Source: Molossus alvarezi
Taxonomy: Eukaryota > Chordata > Mammalia > Chiroptera > Molossidae
Direction of reading: 5' to 3'
Length of the DNA: 64,000 nt
NCBI GenBank assembly: GCA_037176705.1
Contig: CM073886.1
Location: 21,995,501 to 22,059,500 of the forward strand
Numbering within the stretch: position 1 is the stretch's first letter; each line of letters starts with the position of its first letter. Of the stretch, positions 1 through 10,560 are shown piece by piece. A program made the position numbers and the translations under genes. The notes below the pieces were generated by a model, which saw only the letters and a list, made by a program, of their open reading frames with translations, made no database searches and had not been told where the DNA came from.

Positions 1-54
1 GTCTTATTCTTCATCTTGGTTTCTTTCAGAGCGCTTACCTTAATTATTAATTGT

Positions 55-190
55 ATAAAATGTTTGGTCCATTTCTTTTCTCGTTTGCCCACATAGGGGA
101 AGGTCCGCAAGGGCAAGAAGCGCCTCTGTTCGGTGCACTGCTTGGAATCCGTCACTGAGTGTCTTGCTCGCATGCGGGACGTGACTTTTT
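55..190 (+). repeat. L2 LINE 3'-end fragment
   Basis: The order of short blocks (ccacatagggga, aaggtccgcaagggcaag, gtgcactgct, then a tail near cactgagtg) follows the L2 3' region that ends in the 'clues to size, starting sale price' style GAGGGCAGGGAC...CACTGCTG...GCACAGTGCC pattern. It is strongly diverged, so it is an ancient copy. Nothing is seen in 1-54. Confidence 0.4.
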
Positions 191-895
191 CATTGTTAAT
201 GAAACAGCACGTCATAGGCCCTCGATAAGTGTGTTTCAGAGGATTCTTCTCCAGTTCTCCCCTCTCAACCTTCCTCTCCGTCCACTGTCTTTCCTCTTAG
301 GTGACTTGCCAGGATCCCAAACTTAGTGGGTCCCGCCACGGACCGGCCGGCTGCCCTCGGGAGAGGAGCTCTTCCCTCTAACTCTGAGAGCATCCCTCTG
401 GCACGAGCACCAGCTCTCCAGTGCCGAGGCTGCAAACTCAGTGTCGTTTCCGATGCACTCATCTTAGGCCGCCTGTAGCCAGTCAGTGCCCAGATCCCTC
501 CAGGCCAAATGTCCACATCGTCCTCTTCCCCACACTCCGTGCACACAGCCCGCAGGCCAGCACAAGCCCACATGGTCTCATTTCCAGGTTGGTGCAAAAG
601 CCTCTTCACAGAGGTGCCCCACGGCGGTCCCCAGCTCTCCTGCACCCACTCCGCTCCAGCCTGCTGCACTTCGAGTCCCAGCACGCACCACGAATCACGT
701 CCGTCCCCCTCACAGAATGACTGTGGGGTCCGCAGAGCCCTGTCCCAGTGCTCTGTTTAGCCCGGCACTCCAGGCCCCCAAGGATGAGTCCCTAAACCAC
801 CTCTTCCAGCCTTGTCCGTAAGACCACCATGGAGAGAGCAGCAGCAGCAATGACAGAAAATTGTACTGAGTTCCACCATGTGCAGCAGCTGCACG
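191..895. other. Unassigned GC-richer stretch
   Basis: Overlapping short open frames exist on both strands, but none shows a recognisable domain, convincing splice sites or consistent codon bias. The stretch is proline/serine/arginine-rich in translation, as expected of random GC-rich DNA. I see no repeat family I can name. Confidence 0.4.
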
Positions 896-899
896 CCTC

Positions 900-1115
900 C
901 TTGGAACACTGAGCGTCTGCCTAGCACATAACAGGTGCTCAGTGTATGGTTGATGAGTTAATTAATGCGATGTGACAAGTACATTATCTATATTGTGTTT
1001 GATCCACATGACAAGTCTATGAGGTGAGGAAGCAGAAACTCAGAGATGTGATCATTTACCTCCAGCCAACAGCTCCGGCTGAAAAGCAGAGTTGACCAGT
1101 CTGAGAGTCTGGCGC
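900..1115 (-). repeat. MIR SINE remnants
   Basis: Bases 960-1115 resemble the reverse complement of MIR (acattatctat, tctatgaggtgaggaag, ctcagagatgtgatca). The preceding 60 bases resemble a MIR/L2 3' end (cctagcacataacaggtgctcag). This is an ancient mammalian SINE with no coding role. Confidence 0.5.
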
Positions 1116-1184
1116 TTGACCTCTGTGCTCCCCTGGACAGCTCCCCGGCACCTTAGCCGCAGCCAAACGGGACTCTCCCCACCC

Positions 1185-1390
1185 TGTTCACAACACACCT
1201 CACATTGTTATGCCTTTGAACCTTTGCTCCAACTGCTGGGCCTCTGCTTGAAATGCCCTTTGTTCCCGCATTCAGATTCTTTATGAGCTTTCTCAAAAAA
1301 CATGCCCATCAAGAGCTCTTTACAAATCCACCCCAGCCATTGTGAGTTCCAAAAAATCCCCAATGTACTTCTTCTAGTCAATCCTCGCTC
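1185..1390 (+). repeat. L2 LINE fragment
   Basis: The run tgcctttgaacctttgctcc, ctgcttgaaatgccctttgt follows the characteristic L2 3'-region wording (TGCCTTTGCACATGCTGTTCC...TGCCTGGAATGCCCTT). Diverged and truncated at both ends. Confidence 0.65.
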
Positions 1391-1685
1391 ATGAATTCAC
1401 GCATTCTTTCAACAAATATAAGCTGAGCGCCTACTTGGGGCCAGCCCCAGGCCAGGTGTTCAGCATAAAGAGATGAATCGGTCACAGTCCCCTTGGCTCA
1501 TACTCAAGTCCAGAAGTCCATCCATCCATCCATTCAGCAAACATTGGCTGAGCTACTACTGTATGCCAGCCATTGTTCTAGGGTCTGAGAGTGCAGTGGT
1601 GACAACACAGTCACCATGTCAGCCATTGAGGGGCTTACATTTTAGTGGCAGAGACAGATTGACAAATAAATGAAAACCCCTGATG
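1388..1685 (+). repeat. Ancient LINE 3'-end-like modules, two adjacent copies
   Basis: Two successive blocks read as 'CATTC..CAACAAATAT..TGAGC.CCTAC...GCCAG' (1395-1480 and 1530-1680). The second continues into gtgcagtggtgacaacacag and gggcttacattttagtgg. This is a common ancient LINE (L1M or L2 class) 3' motif. I cannot tell which family without alignment. Related blocks recur near 10950, 14505 and 29210. Confidence 0.5.
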
Positions 1686-1699
1686 TGTATGAAGGGCTG

Positions 1700-1890
1700 A
1701 CTAGCCTCCAGGAACTCTTCTAAGCACATCTCACATCAACCTCATGCTATAGGTATTGTTATTATCCGTATTTTATAGATGTGGAAAGTGATACTTGGAG
1801 CAGTAGAAGATCTTGACCAGATCACTCAGCTAGTAAATACCACATGGACCAAGGTCCTATCCCAGACCACAGACTCTATGCTCTCAGCCC
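1700..1890 (-). repeat. MIR SINE
   Basis: Reverse-complement MIR features are clear: tctcacatcaacctcatgc, aggtattgttattatccgta, agatgtggaaag, cactcagctagtaa, cccagacc. Ancient copy covering most of the core. The 80 bases at 1990-2070 (cagggaaggcctccctgagg) look like more of the ancient LINE 3' region. Confidence 0.65.
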
Positions 1891-2160
1891 CTATACTATA
1901 GTGTTTCTCTAGTAATTATCCAAATAAACAAGAAATGTGTCAAACAATGGGAAGCGCTCTGCATAAAAATAACATAAAGTAATATGGAAGAGACCTGCAA
2001 GGGCCTGAGAGGTAGTCAGGGAAGGCCTCCCTGAGGAGGTGACATCTGAGCCAAAATCTGAATAACAACAACGAGCAAATACATTAAGTGGTTTTCAAAC
2101 TTTAAGGCACTTCATAACCCCCTGAAGATGTAAAAATATATTAATTCCTGCTCTTCATCC

Positions 2161-2684
2161 TGAAACTGGAGGTCAACTGAGACCTGCCGGCCACCACCCA
2201 ACTGAGAAGCAGAGACAGGGATTGGGTAATAAGTGCACATTTAATAATATCAGATGCTGGAAATCTGGGAAGGTGAGGGGGGGGAAAAACCCAAACATCC
2301 ACCTTCCCCTTAAGCTTGTTAGGAGTAAGCTTATACAGGGGACAGAGACAGGGATTGGAATATGGGCAGGGAGCACAAAGAGGGTTCTGCTGATGTTTGG
2401 TCCTGGAATTTGTGTCCCTCTGGGGGTCTTGGGTCTTGATACATGTCATCATTACTGGTTCCCAGAAAGGATGGTCAGCGTTCTGAAACCTGTCAAGCTG
2501 GGATCTGGTGGGCGTCATCCTGGCGTTCCCGAGACCCGATCAATCAGCCTCCACATTCCTGGTGGCCAGACGTGGAAGTTCAGGGCTGGGTCAAAAGTTT
2601 GTTCTTGCCTGGTCATCTGAGAACTGCAACACAATCTTAGCCAGAACATAAGGTTAAATATGTACGTTTGATTAATTAATTACA
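2161..2684 (-). mobile_element. Solo LTR, ERV-like
   Basis: Read on the minus strand, the segment starts TG, has a TATA-like ctgtataagctt, a polyadenylation-type tattaaatgtgcac, then a U5-like tract with ctgtctctgcttctcag, and ends CA. The length (~524 bp), boundaries and order fit a solitary LTR of a gamma-type (class I) endogenous retrovirus. I saw no internal retroviral genes and no convincing target duplication. Class assignment is inference. Confidence 0.6.
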
Positions 2685-3350
2685 CCTTCTGTTAGCAAAA
2701 GGGAGGGAAAGGAAAGAGAAAGGAAGAGAAGAGGAAAAAATAGAGATTATATTTTTATTCTGTCCTTGTACCCCTATCAATTCTAGATCTACTATGTCAA
2801 AATTCAGGGGTAAAGACTATTTTTTTTAACACATCCTCCAGGACATTTGCAAGTCAGGCTTGGAAGCCATAGGTCAAGGGACAGACAAATAGATAGATGG
2901 ACAGGAGACATGAATTAGCAGGTTATAACATAACCATGAATCCCAGAGCTATATCCAAGGAGCTAAAAGCAACCTTGCGATCCACCTTTCCTGGGAAAAT
3001 CAGGGAAGCATAGAGGAGGAAAGGATCTCTGAGCCACATCTTAAATGGTGAGTAGTTTCCAAAGCAAAAGAGGAGTAGTATGGGTTCCAGACAGTGGGCA
3101 GCCTGCATCAGGCCCCAGCAAGGATGAGGTAGCAAGCAGGGAAGATGGTAGGGGCAGGGGGTAGCTGAGGTTGGATTTGGGGCAGGAGAGAGTCAGACTG
3201 GGAAGGAACTTTGTAGGGTCTCTAGGAGGCTGGAGTTTCTCCTAAAATCACTAGGAGGCCCCAGAGATCAAGTTGGGGACTGGTTGGAGTAACTTCCCTT
3301 GGACAGAAAATGGCCCCAAGTGGAGTTAGCAGTAAAGTGGCTGTGGCAAT
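2685..3350. other. Unassigned, purine-rich start
   Basis: Begins with a GGGA/GGAAA-rich tract (2698-2745). The remainder has ancient LINE-like phrases (ctaggaggctggagtttctcc near 3225) but nothing I can classify. No supported coding sequence. Confidence 0.35.
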
Positions 3351-3366
3351 AAAGAGTTTATAAAGA
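3351..3366. repeat. Target-site duplication, left copy
   Basis: The 16-mer aaagagtttataaaga is repeated exactly at 5313-5328. The pair flanks the ORF1-only L1 element and proves that it retrotransposed as a unit ending at these boundaries. Confidence 0.9.
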
Positions 3367-3372
3367 GGAGAA

Positions 3373-3383
3373 AAAATGGCGGC
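3373..3383 (+). promoter_or_regulatory. YY1-like motif at L1 5' end
   Basis: aaaatggcggc lies 7 bases inside the element start. A YY1 site at the extreme 5' end is known to set the transcription start of human L1. The same motif sits at 37697 in the full-length copy and a decayed version at 47122. Confidence 0.55.
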
Positions 3384-4265
3384 AGAGTGAATGGAGGCTA
3401 CACAGACCATCTCCCAGGACCAACTGGAATTACAACAAAAATAAAAACAAATCATCAGGAAAGGGCAACAGAAAAGCGTCTTGGAGGACCACATAACCAG
3501 GGATACTGACTCAATCCTGGTAGGCTTGTAGAGACGCAAGAGGGGGGCTAGGAGCCCATGGTCAGCAGCAGCCTGGGCTGTGAGCAGCGGCCTGGGCTGT
3601 GAGCAGCGGCCTGGGCTGGGAGTGGTGGCCTGGGCTGGGAGCGGCGGCCTCGGCTGGGAGCAGCGGCCTTAGCTGTGAGCTCTGGCTTAAACTCCCAAGC
3701 GGCTCCACAGCACAGAGCTGGGACAGAGACTAAAATAGCAGCAGCCACTCACCTTGGGCTCCAGCAGAGGGAGGGCAGACTGGACTGGAACTGTGTGGGG
3801 ACAATCAAGATTTGAAGGGCACTCAGAGCTTTTGCTGAGTTGCAGCCACACAGGACTGTGGTCATCTTACTCCTTCCCAGGGCTCTGGAGAGAGGCCGAG
3901 GCCCCTGCCTCGAAGATTCAACCCCACCCAGTGGCCATTGAAATGCTAATTGAGGCCCATTAACAACAAGCATCTGCCCCACCCTCAGGAAATTCTCCTA
4001 CCACTGAACACCTGAGGGAGTTTTTCATTCAACTGAGAAGACAAGGTACTTCAGGTAACCTCTACTGATAGCCTCCAGGCAAAAAGCTAGAGGATAACTG
4101 TACCATTCCCTGGGCTAGCAACTTTAACCAGGAAATACTTGACAGTGGTGTGTAACGTGGGTCCTCCCTGGCTCATCCAAACCCAGGAGAGGGAGCCACA
4201 ACAGCAGAACACCAACACCCACAGGGAAAATTTGGCAGGCTCCGAAGCCCACTGTGATAGCCAAA

Positions 4266-5172
4266 ATGGTGAAACACTGAAACAAAAGCCAAATGAAAGA
4301 ACAAGAGACCTCTACCGAAGATGAAATAAAAGAGGTGCAGTTAAGCAAGTTAACAGAACTAGAATTCAGAGCCATGATCTTGAGGAAGCTCAACAGCATA
4401 TGTAAGGACATGAGCACCATGAGTAAAGACATAGAAATGTTGAAAATCAATCAGTTGGAAATTAAAAACCACCAAGAAGAAATGAAGAATGACATATCAG
4501 AAATAAAGAACACATTGGAAGGTCTAAATAGCAGAGTAGAGGAAGCTGAGGACCAGATCAGTGAACTAGAAGATAAGGTAGAAAAAAATCAACCAATCAG
4601 AAAACCAAAAGGAAAAAACAACTGAAAAACAGGAAGACAGCTTAAGAGAACTGTGGGACAACTGGAAACAATAACATTTGCATCATAGGAGTCTCCGAAA
4701 AAGAAGAAAATGAGCAAGGGTTAGAGAATATATTTGAAGAAATAGTGACAGAAAACTTCCCTAATGTGGTGAAGGAAGAAGGCATTCAAGTTCAAGAAGC
4801 ACAGAGAGCCCCAAGTAAGAAGAACCCAAACAGGCCCACACCAAGACACATAGTAATCAAAATGCCAAAAATTAAGGCAAAGAGAGAATCCTAAAAACAG
4901 CAAGAGATAAGCAACAGGTTACCTACAAAGGAACCCCCATAAGGCTCTCAGCTGACTTCTCAACAGAAACACTACAGGCCAGAAGGGAATGACATGAACT
5001 AATCAAGGTCATGAAAAACAAGAATCTGAATCCAAGACTACTCTACCCAGCAAAGCTATCATTCAAAATAGAAGGTCAAATAAAGAGCTTCCCAGACAAA
5101 AAAAAAAAAAGGCTAAGGGAATACATTAGCACCAAACCAGCACTGCAAGAAATGTTAAAAGGACTGCCGTAA
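4266..5172 (+). pseudogene. L1 ORF1 (RNA-binding protein), inactivated
   Basis: L1 ORF1 normally makes a trimeric coiled-coil protein with RNA-recognition and C-terminal domains that packages L1 RNA. The start ATG at 4266 (M-V-K-H) is followed at codon 5 by TGA. A second ATG at 4293 opens 110 codons beginning MKEQETSTEDEI and rich in heptad-like L/I/K/E residues (coiled coil). That frame stops at 4623. Downstream, the block PSKKNPNRPTPRH is still visible. A one-base loss near 4875 and a TGG-to-TGA change near 4989 break the rest. The end (L-P-stop) matches the ORF1 end of sibling copies. Not a functional gene. Confidence 0.85.
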
Positions 5173-5312
5173 TTAGCAGGAGAAATATGAAGAAAAATAG
5201 AACCACACTAAATGAAAATGGTAATAAATAAATACATATCAATAATCACATTAAATGGGGGGGAAAAGGAGAAACATCTGTAACAAAAATAAATTAATTA
5301 AATTTTTAAAAA

Positions 5313-5328
5313 AAAGAGTTTATAAAGA
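5313..5328. repeat. Target-site duplication, right copy
   Basis: Exact repeat of 3351-3366, immediately after the A-rich end of the ORF1-only element. Confidence 0.9.
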
Positions 5329-5415
5329 AATAAAAAGGCCTGAACAAAGGCCATAAAGACGGTTTACCCCCTTTCTGCAGCGTGTCTCTTGGCTTGGATT
5401 AAAAATAGCGTGTGC

Positions 5416-6789
5416 CTGCCCAAAGCAATCTATAGATTCAATGCAATCCCCATCAAAATACCAACGACATATTTCATAGAACTAGAACAAATACTTCAAA
5501 AGTTCATATGGAACCAAAAAAGACCCCGAATAGCCACAGCAATCTTGAAAAAGAAGAACAAAGTAGGTGGGATCACAATACCAGATATCAGGTTATACTA
5601 CAAAGCGACTGTAACCAAAACAGCCTGGTACTGGCACAAGAACCGGCATATAGACCAGTGGAACAGAACTGAAAACCCAGAAATGGACCCAAGGCAATAC
5701 GCTCAATTAATATTTGACAAAGGTGGCAAGAGCATACAGTGGAGTAAAGACAGCCTCTTTAATAAATGGTGTTGGGAAAATTGGACAGCTACATGCAAAA
5801 AAATGAAACTAGACCATCAACTTACACCATACACCAAAATAAACTCAAAATGGATAAAAGACTTAAATGTGACCCGTGAATCCATAAAAATTCTAGAAGA
5901 AAATGTAGGCAACAAAATTTCGGACATCATACGGAGCAGAATTTTCACTGATACATCACCTAAGGCAACAGAAATAAAGGAGAAAATGAACACATGGGAC
6001 TACATCAAACTAAAAAGCTTCTGCACAGCAAAAGAAACAATCATCAAAATGGAAAGGCAACCCACTGTATGGGAGAACATCATTGCCAATGATGTATCAG
6101 ATAAGGGGTTAATTTCCAGTATATATAGAGTGCTCATACAACTCTACAAAAGGAAGACAAAGAACCCAATTAAAAAATGGGCAGAGGAGCTGAATAGACA
6201 CCTCTCCAAACAGGACATACAAATGGCCAAGAGACATATGAAGAAATGCTCAACATCACTAATCATCAGAGAGATGCAAATTAAAACAACAATGAGGTAT
6301 CACCTCACACCTGTCAGAATGGCCGCCATCAACAAATCATCAAACAAGTGTTGGCGAGGGTGTGGAGAAAAGGGGACTCTAGTACACTGCTGGTGGGAAT
6401 GCAGACTGGTGCAGCCGCTATGGAAAACAATATGGTGCTACCTCAAGAAATTAAAAATTGACCTTCCATTTGACCCAGTGATCCCACTGCTGGGAATATA
6501 CCCTAAGAAGCCTGAAACACCAATCAGGAAGAATATATGTACCCCCATGTTCATAGCAGCACTATTTACAATAGCTAAGATCTGGAAACAGCCCAAGTGT
6601 CCACCAGTAGACGAATGGATAAAAAAGCTGTGGTACATATACACAATGGAGTACTATGCAGCGGTAAGAAAGAAAGATCTCTTATCCTTTGAGACGACAT
6701 GGAGGGTCCTGGAAAGTATTATCCTAAGTGAAAGAAGCCAAGCAGAAAAAGACAAATACCACATGATCTCACTTATATACGGAATATAA
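5416..6789 (+). pseudogene. L1 ORF2 C-terminal part, open but headless
   Basis: The frame is open over ~458 codons from the truncation point; the ATG at 5389 lies in flanking DNA and is accidental. It covers the region after the reverse-transcriptase active site: [24 protein letters not shown], then the tryptophan-rich block, and the C-terminal cysteine motif C-W-R-G-C...H-C-W-W-E-C (C-x3-C-x7-H-x4-C, about 6340-6400). It ends ...ISLIYGI. No endonuclease or catalytic FADD motif is present, so it cannot act as a retrotransposase. The absence of stops over 1.37 kb marks a young copy. Confidence 0.9.
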
Positions 6790-7055
6790 TGAACATAACA
6801 GTCTGAGGAATACAGTAGACCCAGACACATGGAAGTAGGACACAGACTGACATCCCTCAGAAGAGGGGATGGGGGGTGGGGGGGTGGGAAGAGATAAACC
6901 ACAGAACTTATATGCATGTATGCATGACCAATGGACATGGACAACTAAGCCGGGGACAGGGTGGAGGTGGGGTGGGGTGGGGGGTGCCAATGGGGTAAAA
7001 AGGTAAAATGTCTGTAACAAAAAAATAAATAAAAATTCATTAAAAAAAAAAAAAA
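5416..7055 (+). mobile_element. Young 5'-truncated L1 (ORF2 C-terminus plus 3'UTR)
   Basis: L1 sequence begins abruptly inside ORF2 at cctgcccaaagcaatc and runs through the ORF2 stop (6787-6789), a G-rich 3'UTR (6840-6990 with ggggtgggg tracts) and a poly-A tail (7042-7060). A perfect 15-bp TSD, aaaaatagcgtgtgc, lies at 5401-5415 and 7056-7070. 5' truncation is the usual outcome of incomplete target-primed reverse transcription. The open frame and clean tail indicate a recent insertion. Confidence 0.93.
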
Positions 7056-7143
7056 AAAAATAGCGTGTGCACTTGGCCACATCTCCTTGCTAAACTTGAA
7101 GGTGTCAAGTAGAACTAACACCTATATAACATATCGGCTATAG

Positions 7144-7368
7144 CAGGTTTCTTGACCTCAGAACTAATGACATTTGGACTGATGACTCTCTGTGATGGGG
7201 CCATCTTGCATGCTGTTGGATATTTAGTAGCCTCCCTGGCCTCCACCCCTTAGAACCACCCCCTAGATGCTAAGAGCATCCCCATCACGACTAGTGACAG
7301 GAAAACTGTCTCTAGATGTTGCCAACTGTCACGGAGGGAACCAAATCACTCTTGGTTGAGAACCCCAG
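7144..7368 (+). mobile_element. MER20 hAT-Charlie DNA transposon
   Basis: Starts cagg-tttcttgacctcag and ends cttggttgagaaccccag, giving inverted ends. Between lie the MER20 phrases gacatttggactgatg, ctccctggcctccacccc, tgccaactgtc. About 225 bp, near the family's full length. MER20 copies are known as regulatory elements in placental mammals. No activity can be inferred for this copy. Confidence 0.8.
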
Positions 7369-7371
7369 GGT

Positions 7372-7600
7372 TAAAGTGATAGAATGTGGGATTCTACCCA
7401 ATCTCGGCTCTGCCACTTCCCAGCCGGGTGTCCTGAGCAGACTGCCTCACCTCTCTGTGCCTTTGTTCCCTCATCTACTGAGGAGGGGTAAAGGGGTAAT
7501 ATATTGACCTCACAGAGTCAGTGTAAAAATTAAATGCAGTGATTCACAGGAAGGGCGTACCTAGTGAATGTCAGCTATCACTGGCTTTATATTTTAAGGA
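7372..7600 (+). repeat. Near-complete MIR SINE
   Basis: Contains tctcggctctgccacttcc, ctcacctctctgtgcctttg, ctcatctactgagg, attaaatgcagtgattcac, the full MIR order in the sense direction. A short further MIR/L2-like tail follows to about 7665. Confidence 0.75.
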
Positions 7601-7665
7601 AACAAGCACTTAGCCAAAGGCTGGACATACATTAAGGGCTTATTAACAAATATCAGCTATTTTGC

Positions 7666-8080
7666 TTCTAATGTTCTTTTCTTACTCATATCTGTAGCTC
7701 TGCCTTCAGCATCCGGATGGGTCTTGTACATCCTTGCCCGAGGATCAGTGGATTGGAATGAGAACGGGGTGCCTACTTTCTAAGATGTGACCCTGCTACT
7801 GCTGGCATTTTCTCATCATCTCTGAGCACAACAAAAGTTTGGGGATGCTTATGGTGCTCACAATGCAGCAACTTTACCCCCACCCAAGAATTTCCTAAAG
7901 GTGTGTTCCAAGGAATACTAAATCAAAAGGCATTTCTCTTTTTTAAAATAAGATTTTCAGCTGAAGAAATACAGGATATCCCATTCCTTTTTTAGCAAAT
8001 TAGGCATGCTCAGTTAAGAAAGGCTCTGAGAAGTCCTGCAGTCATCATTACTAAATTTTAAGCTCTAGGAAATCAATGAC
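7666..8080. other. Unassigned
   Basis: AT-rich sequence without a repeat family I recognise or a supported coding frame. Confidence 0.35.
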
Positions 8081-8081
8081 C

Positions 8082-8190
8082 AAGTCTAGCTCACTATCGT
8101 ATCCCCACTCCTCAAACAATGCTGAACAGAAGGGACACTCAGTAAGTATGTGATAAATGAGTAAGTGAAATGAATATTTACATGAATGAA
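8082..8190 (+). repeat. L2 LINE 3' end
   Basis: cactatcgtatccccactcc, gctgaacagaagggacactcagtaagta, then tgataaatgagtaagtgaa match the L2 3' terminus (gtatccccag...cagtgcc..gcacatagtaggtgctcaataa..). Confidence 0.65.
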
Positions 8191-8228
8191 CTTGTTAATT
8201 AAAGAAGGCAGTTTGGCTGTGCTTAACC

Positions 8229-8315
8229 CAGTGTTTTCCAAACTTTCTGGGCCACTGCACCAAGGATATCCCCTAGGACTAGAGCCCCCACAGACACACT
8301 TTGGAAAACATCGCC
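8229..8315 (+). mobile_element. hAT-like MITE remnant
   Basis: An 87-bp segment with imperfect inverted ends: cagtgttttccaaac on the left and the complement of ttggaaaacatcg on the right. The terminal CAGTG..TTTCCAAAC wording is typical of mammalian hAT (MER5/MER58-type) short elements. Family is not certain. Confidence 0.5.
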
Positions 8316-8940
8316 TGTCCCTGGGATGGCAAAGCAAAAGTGAGTGACTGCAAAGGCAGAAATGCCCACAGTACCCATTTCTGGCTTCTGTGGTTCACAG
8401 TGACTTCATCTTCATTTAAAGTTAATTGAAAACATGTTATTTTAGCTCCAAAATGAGCTCAGAGAGAAAAGAAAACATGGTCTTAGGGACTCTTGACAAA
8501 AGGACTCCATTTTTATAAAGAGCTGTGGCAAGCTCTGTGCCATCTCGTGCAGAGAAGTGGTGAAGCAAACGTACCCACAGGGGTGGACTGACCTCACCCC
8601 ACACATCGAAACAAGCATCTGTCACTGCAAAGGCCGTAGCTCCCACACCCCAAAAGACTAAATGTTTCCCTAGTTGTTGTTCTGTTCAACAGCAATCCTG
8701 CCCAATGGCACTGAGAGCAAGTCAAGGCAACTGCCCATTGCAAACTCAGTCCCAGGTTCTGATTTTTCAAGCATGTGGTCAGGCTAATGCCCACCTTGTT
8801 TGCATCTAAAATGTCCACTTGGATGAAGAGAAAGCAAAATAAGCCACTGTGGTAAATGCGCTCCGGAGGCACAGAAGACTTGGCGACAGAGAAAGGGAGG
8901 ACCTCAGTCCAGACGAGAGCTGGCGTCTGCACTGTGCTGC
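8316..8940. other. Unassigned
   Basis: Short minus-strand open frames (8437-8646, 8594-8932) show no domain and no splice context. No repeat recognised. Confidence 0.35.
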
Positions 8941-8944
8941 AGCC

Positions 8945-9110
8945 TCTTCCCAGGGCAAGCTTGTCAGCCCTCCCAGCAGCCCTAAGAGCTGGCTCCCGCT
9001 TTCGTTCCCATCGTATAGGTGAGCCCTAAGGAAAGAGAGAAACTAGGGTCCCTCCGCAGCCTTACTGCTAAATTATTAACAGAACCTGAAGCTTGTCAAA
9101 TACATATATT
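8945..9110 (-). repeat. Weak MIR-like remnant
   Basis: cccagcagccctaagagctggctccc, ttcccatcgtataggtgag resembles reverse-complement MIR core. Diverged; low confidence. Confidence 0.35.
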
Positions 9111-9790
9111 TGGCATTCAAACTTTAAAACTTCTCCAGTCCTGCATGATGCATTGCACAGGTTCTCATCAGCACTGTATGCCTCGGTGTCTGCATTCCAG
9201 TCAAGGGAAGACCTCCTCAAAGGAACCTCTGTGTGACCAGACTGCCCAGTGCCCTACTTGATTATCATCATCATAATTATTGATATTAATGAACTCATCC
9301 TAATGGACCAATCAAGTAGCCAAGAACGCAGAGCTCCAGTCTTTCCTGTGATTCAGTTACATTATAAAAATAAATGATTTTCCTCTGTTCCTCAGAACAT
9401 GGCTGGGTTTATTCTTAGCTGTTTCCAGGTTTGCAAACGCTAAGTCCCATAAATAAATCCTTGTCTTTTATTTCCAGCCAAAGTCTCCAGAGCCTTTTTG
9501 AGTTCACTCGACAGCTCATTACAGCTCGGAGAGGGAAAGTAACTGGGCCCAGGACGCTCAGCCAGAAAGGGCGGGAGCTGGCGTTTGGGCCATAACGGTA
9601 TACTCCACAGCCTTGGTAATTTGCAGTCGTCACCAATGCTATTTTTATTTTTAACAAAAGTTTACCATGCGCTTTGGTTATCCATTTATAGCATTAATGT
9701 TGGAGTTAGTGATCTGACGGGAGGATGAAAGGCATGGGGAGAAAGAGTCCGTGTCTGTACTCCAGACACCTTAGGTTTGTCTCTGGTGCT
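9111..9790. other. Unassigned, possible MIR trace near 9515-9600
   Basis: Phrases agagggaaagtaactgggcc and cgctcagccagaa recall reverse MIR, but the match is poor. Nothing else recognised. Confidence 0.3.
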
Positions 9791-9795
9791 TAACA

Positions 9796-9829
9796 CCCGC
9801 CCCCCCCCCCCCCCACACACACACACACC
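9796..9829. repeat. Poly-C followed by CA microsatellite
   Basis: A run of about 16 C residues passes directly into (CA)n. Simple repeat. Confidence 0.95.
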
Positions 9830-10084
9830 AGAAACAACTTGGAAGGCGAGATATAGTTATCATTTAAGAATAAGAGGTAGTTAACCAAATCTACTTGTGT
9901 TGTTTCCTTCATATTCCTTGTTTTGCCAAAAAGGTTTAAAGCAAACACAAAACTTCTGGGATGCCAGCCCATCTTGAATAATTTTAATGAATCAATTCCA
10001 AAAGACATCAGAACAGAATCATCCCAACCTCGCTCTCCACCCCCTCAAAAATTGCTTGATCTCTTTGTAACACTGGACTAGAAA

Positions 10085-10260
10085 TGTCCTGCAGTATCTC
10101 ATTTAATCTGAATAATAGATATTAGTCTCTATTTTACAGATGAAGAAACTGAGGTTCAGAATGGTGAGTGTCTTGCCCACGGCCACAATAGCTTGTAAAG
10201 GTCACAGTGGGGGTTCTAAGCCTCGTCTTAATTTCCAAAAACTCCAGGTCCTGCCACCTT
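10085..10260 (-). repeat. MIR SINE
   Basis: tctcatttaatctgaataa, ctctattttacagatgaaga, aactgaggttcagaatgg, cttgcccacggccac, cgtcttaatttcc: the classic reverse-complement MIR core. Confidence 0.8.
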
Positions 10261-10424
10261 ACATAGTTTAAGGTAAATTTATCCAACAAGCTCCAAAAAA
10301 TACTTTTTTTTTTTTGGTCAAATTTCTTCACAAGAGCTAGAGATGTAGCAAATGTAATTGAACTTGCGGTTCAGCTATTTGAAAACCCATTAAATCGCTG
10401 TTTCTCTATTCTGAGCTAGGCTTA

Positions 10425-10560
10425 TTGATAGCAGGTCAGCAGAGTGGTAATAACTCTGAGTTGTAATACCAACAACCTAGTGGGGGAGACAAAAACCAGA
10501 TAATCTAACCTTAACACGGTGCTCAGCAGTGAGGCCAACACTTGTAAAAATTGTCTTAAT
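10425..10560 (+). repeat. Possible ancient LINE 3' fragment
   Basis: gtgggggagacaaaaaccagat followed by gtgctcagcagtgagg recalls the ancient LINE 3' module. Weak. Confidence 0.25.

Larger units (their letters stand above)
3367..5312 (+). mobile_element. ORF1-only L1 element (HAL1-like), 1.95 kb
   Basis: Contains an L1 5'UTR (3367-4265), a complete but broken ORF1 (4266-5172) and the first ~13 codons of ORF2 (5214-5253). It then passes directly into the L1 3' end (gaaacatctgtaac, 5269-5284) and an A-rich tail. All of the endonuclease, reverse transcriptase and C-terminal region is missing. The 5'UTR and ORF1 match the full-length copy at 37691. Perfect 16-bp TSDs flank it, so either the retrotransposed RNA already lacked ORF2 or the deletion was clean and later. 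Half-L1 (HAL1) elements with ORF1 only are a known mammalian class. Membership of this copy in such a family is inference. Confidence 0.85.

Noticed and set aside
265..821. Overlapping 80-139 codon frames on both strands
   Set aside because: No domain, no splice logic, and both strands are open at once, as expected of GC-rich non-coding DNA.
5389..5415. ATG at 5389 as the start of a 466-codon gene
   Set aside because: The ATG lies in flanking DNA and partly in the TSD. The real L1 sequence begins at 5416.
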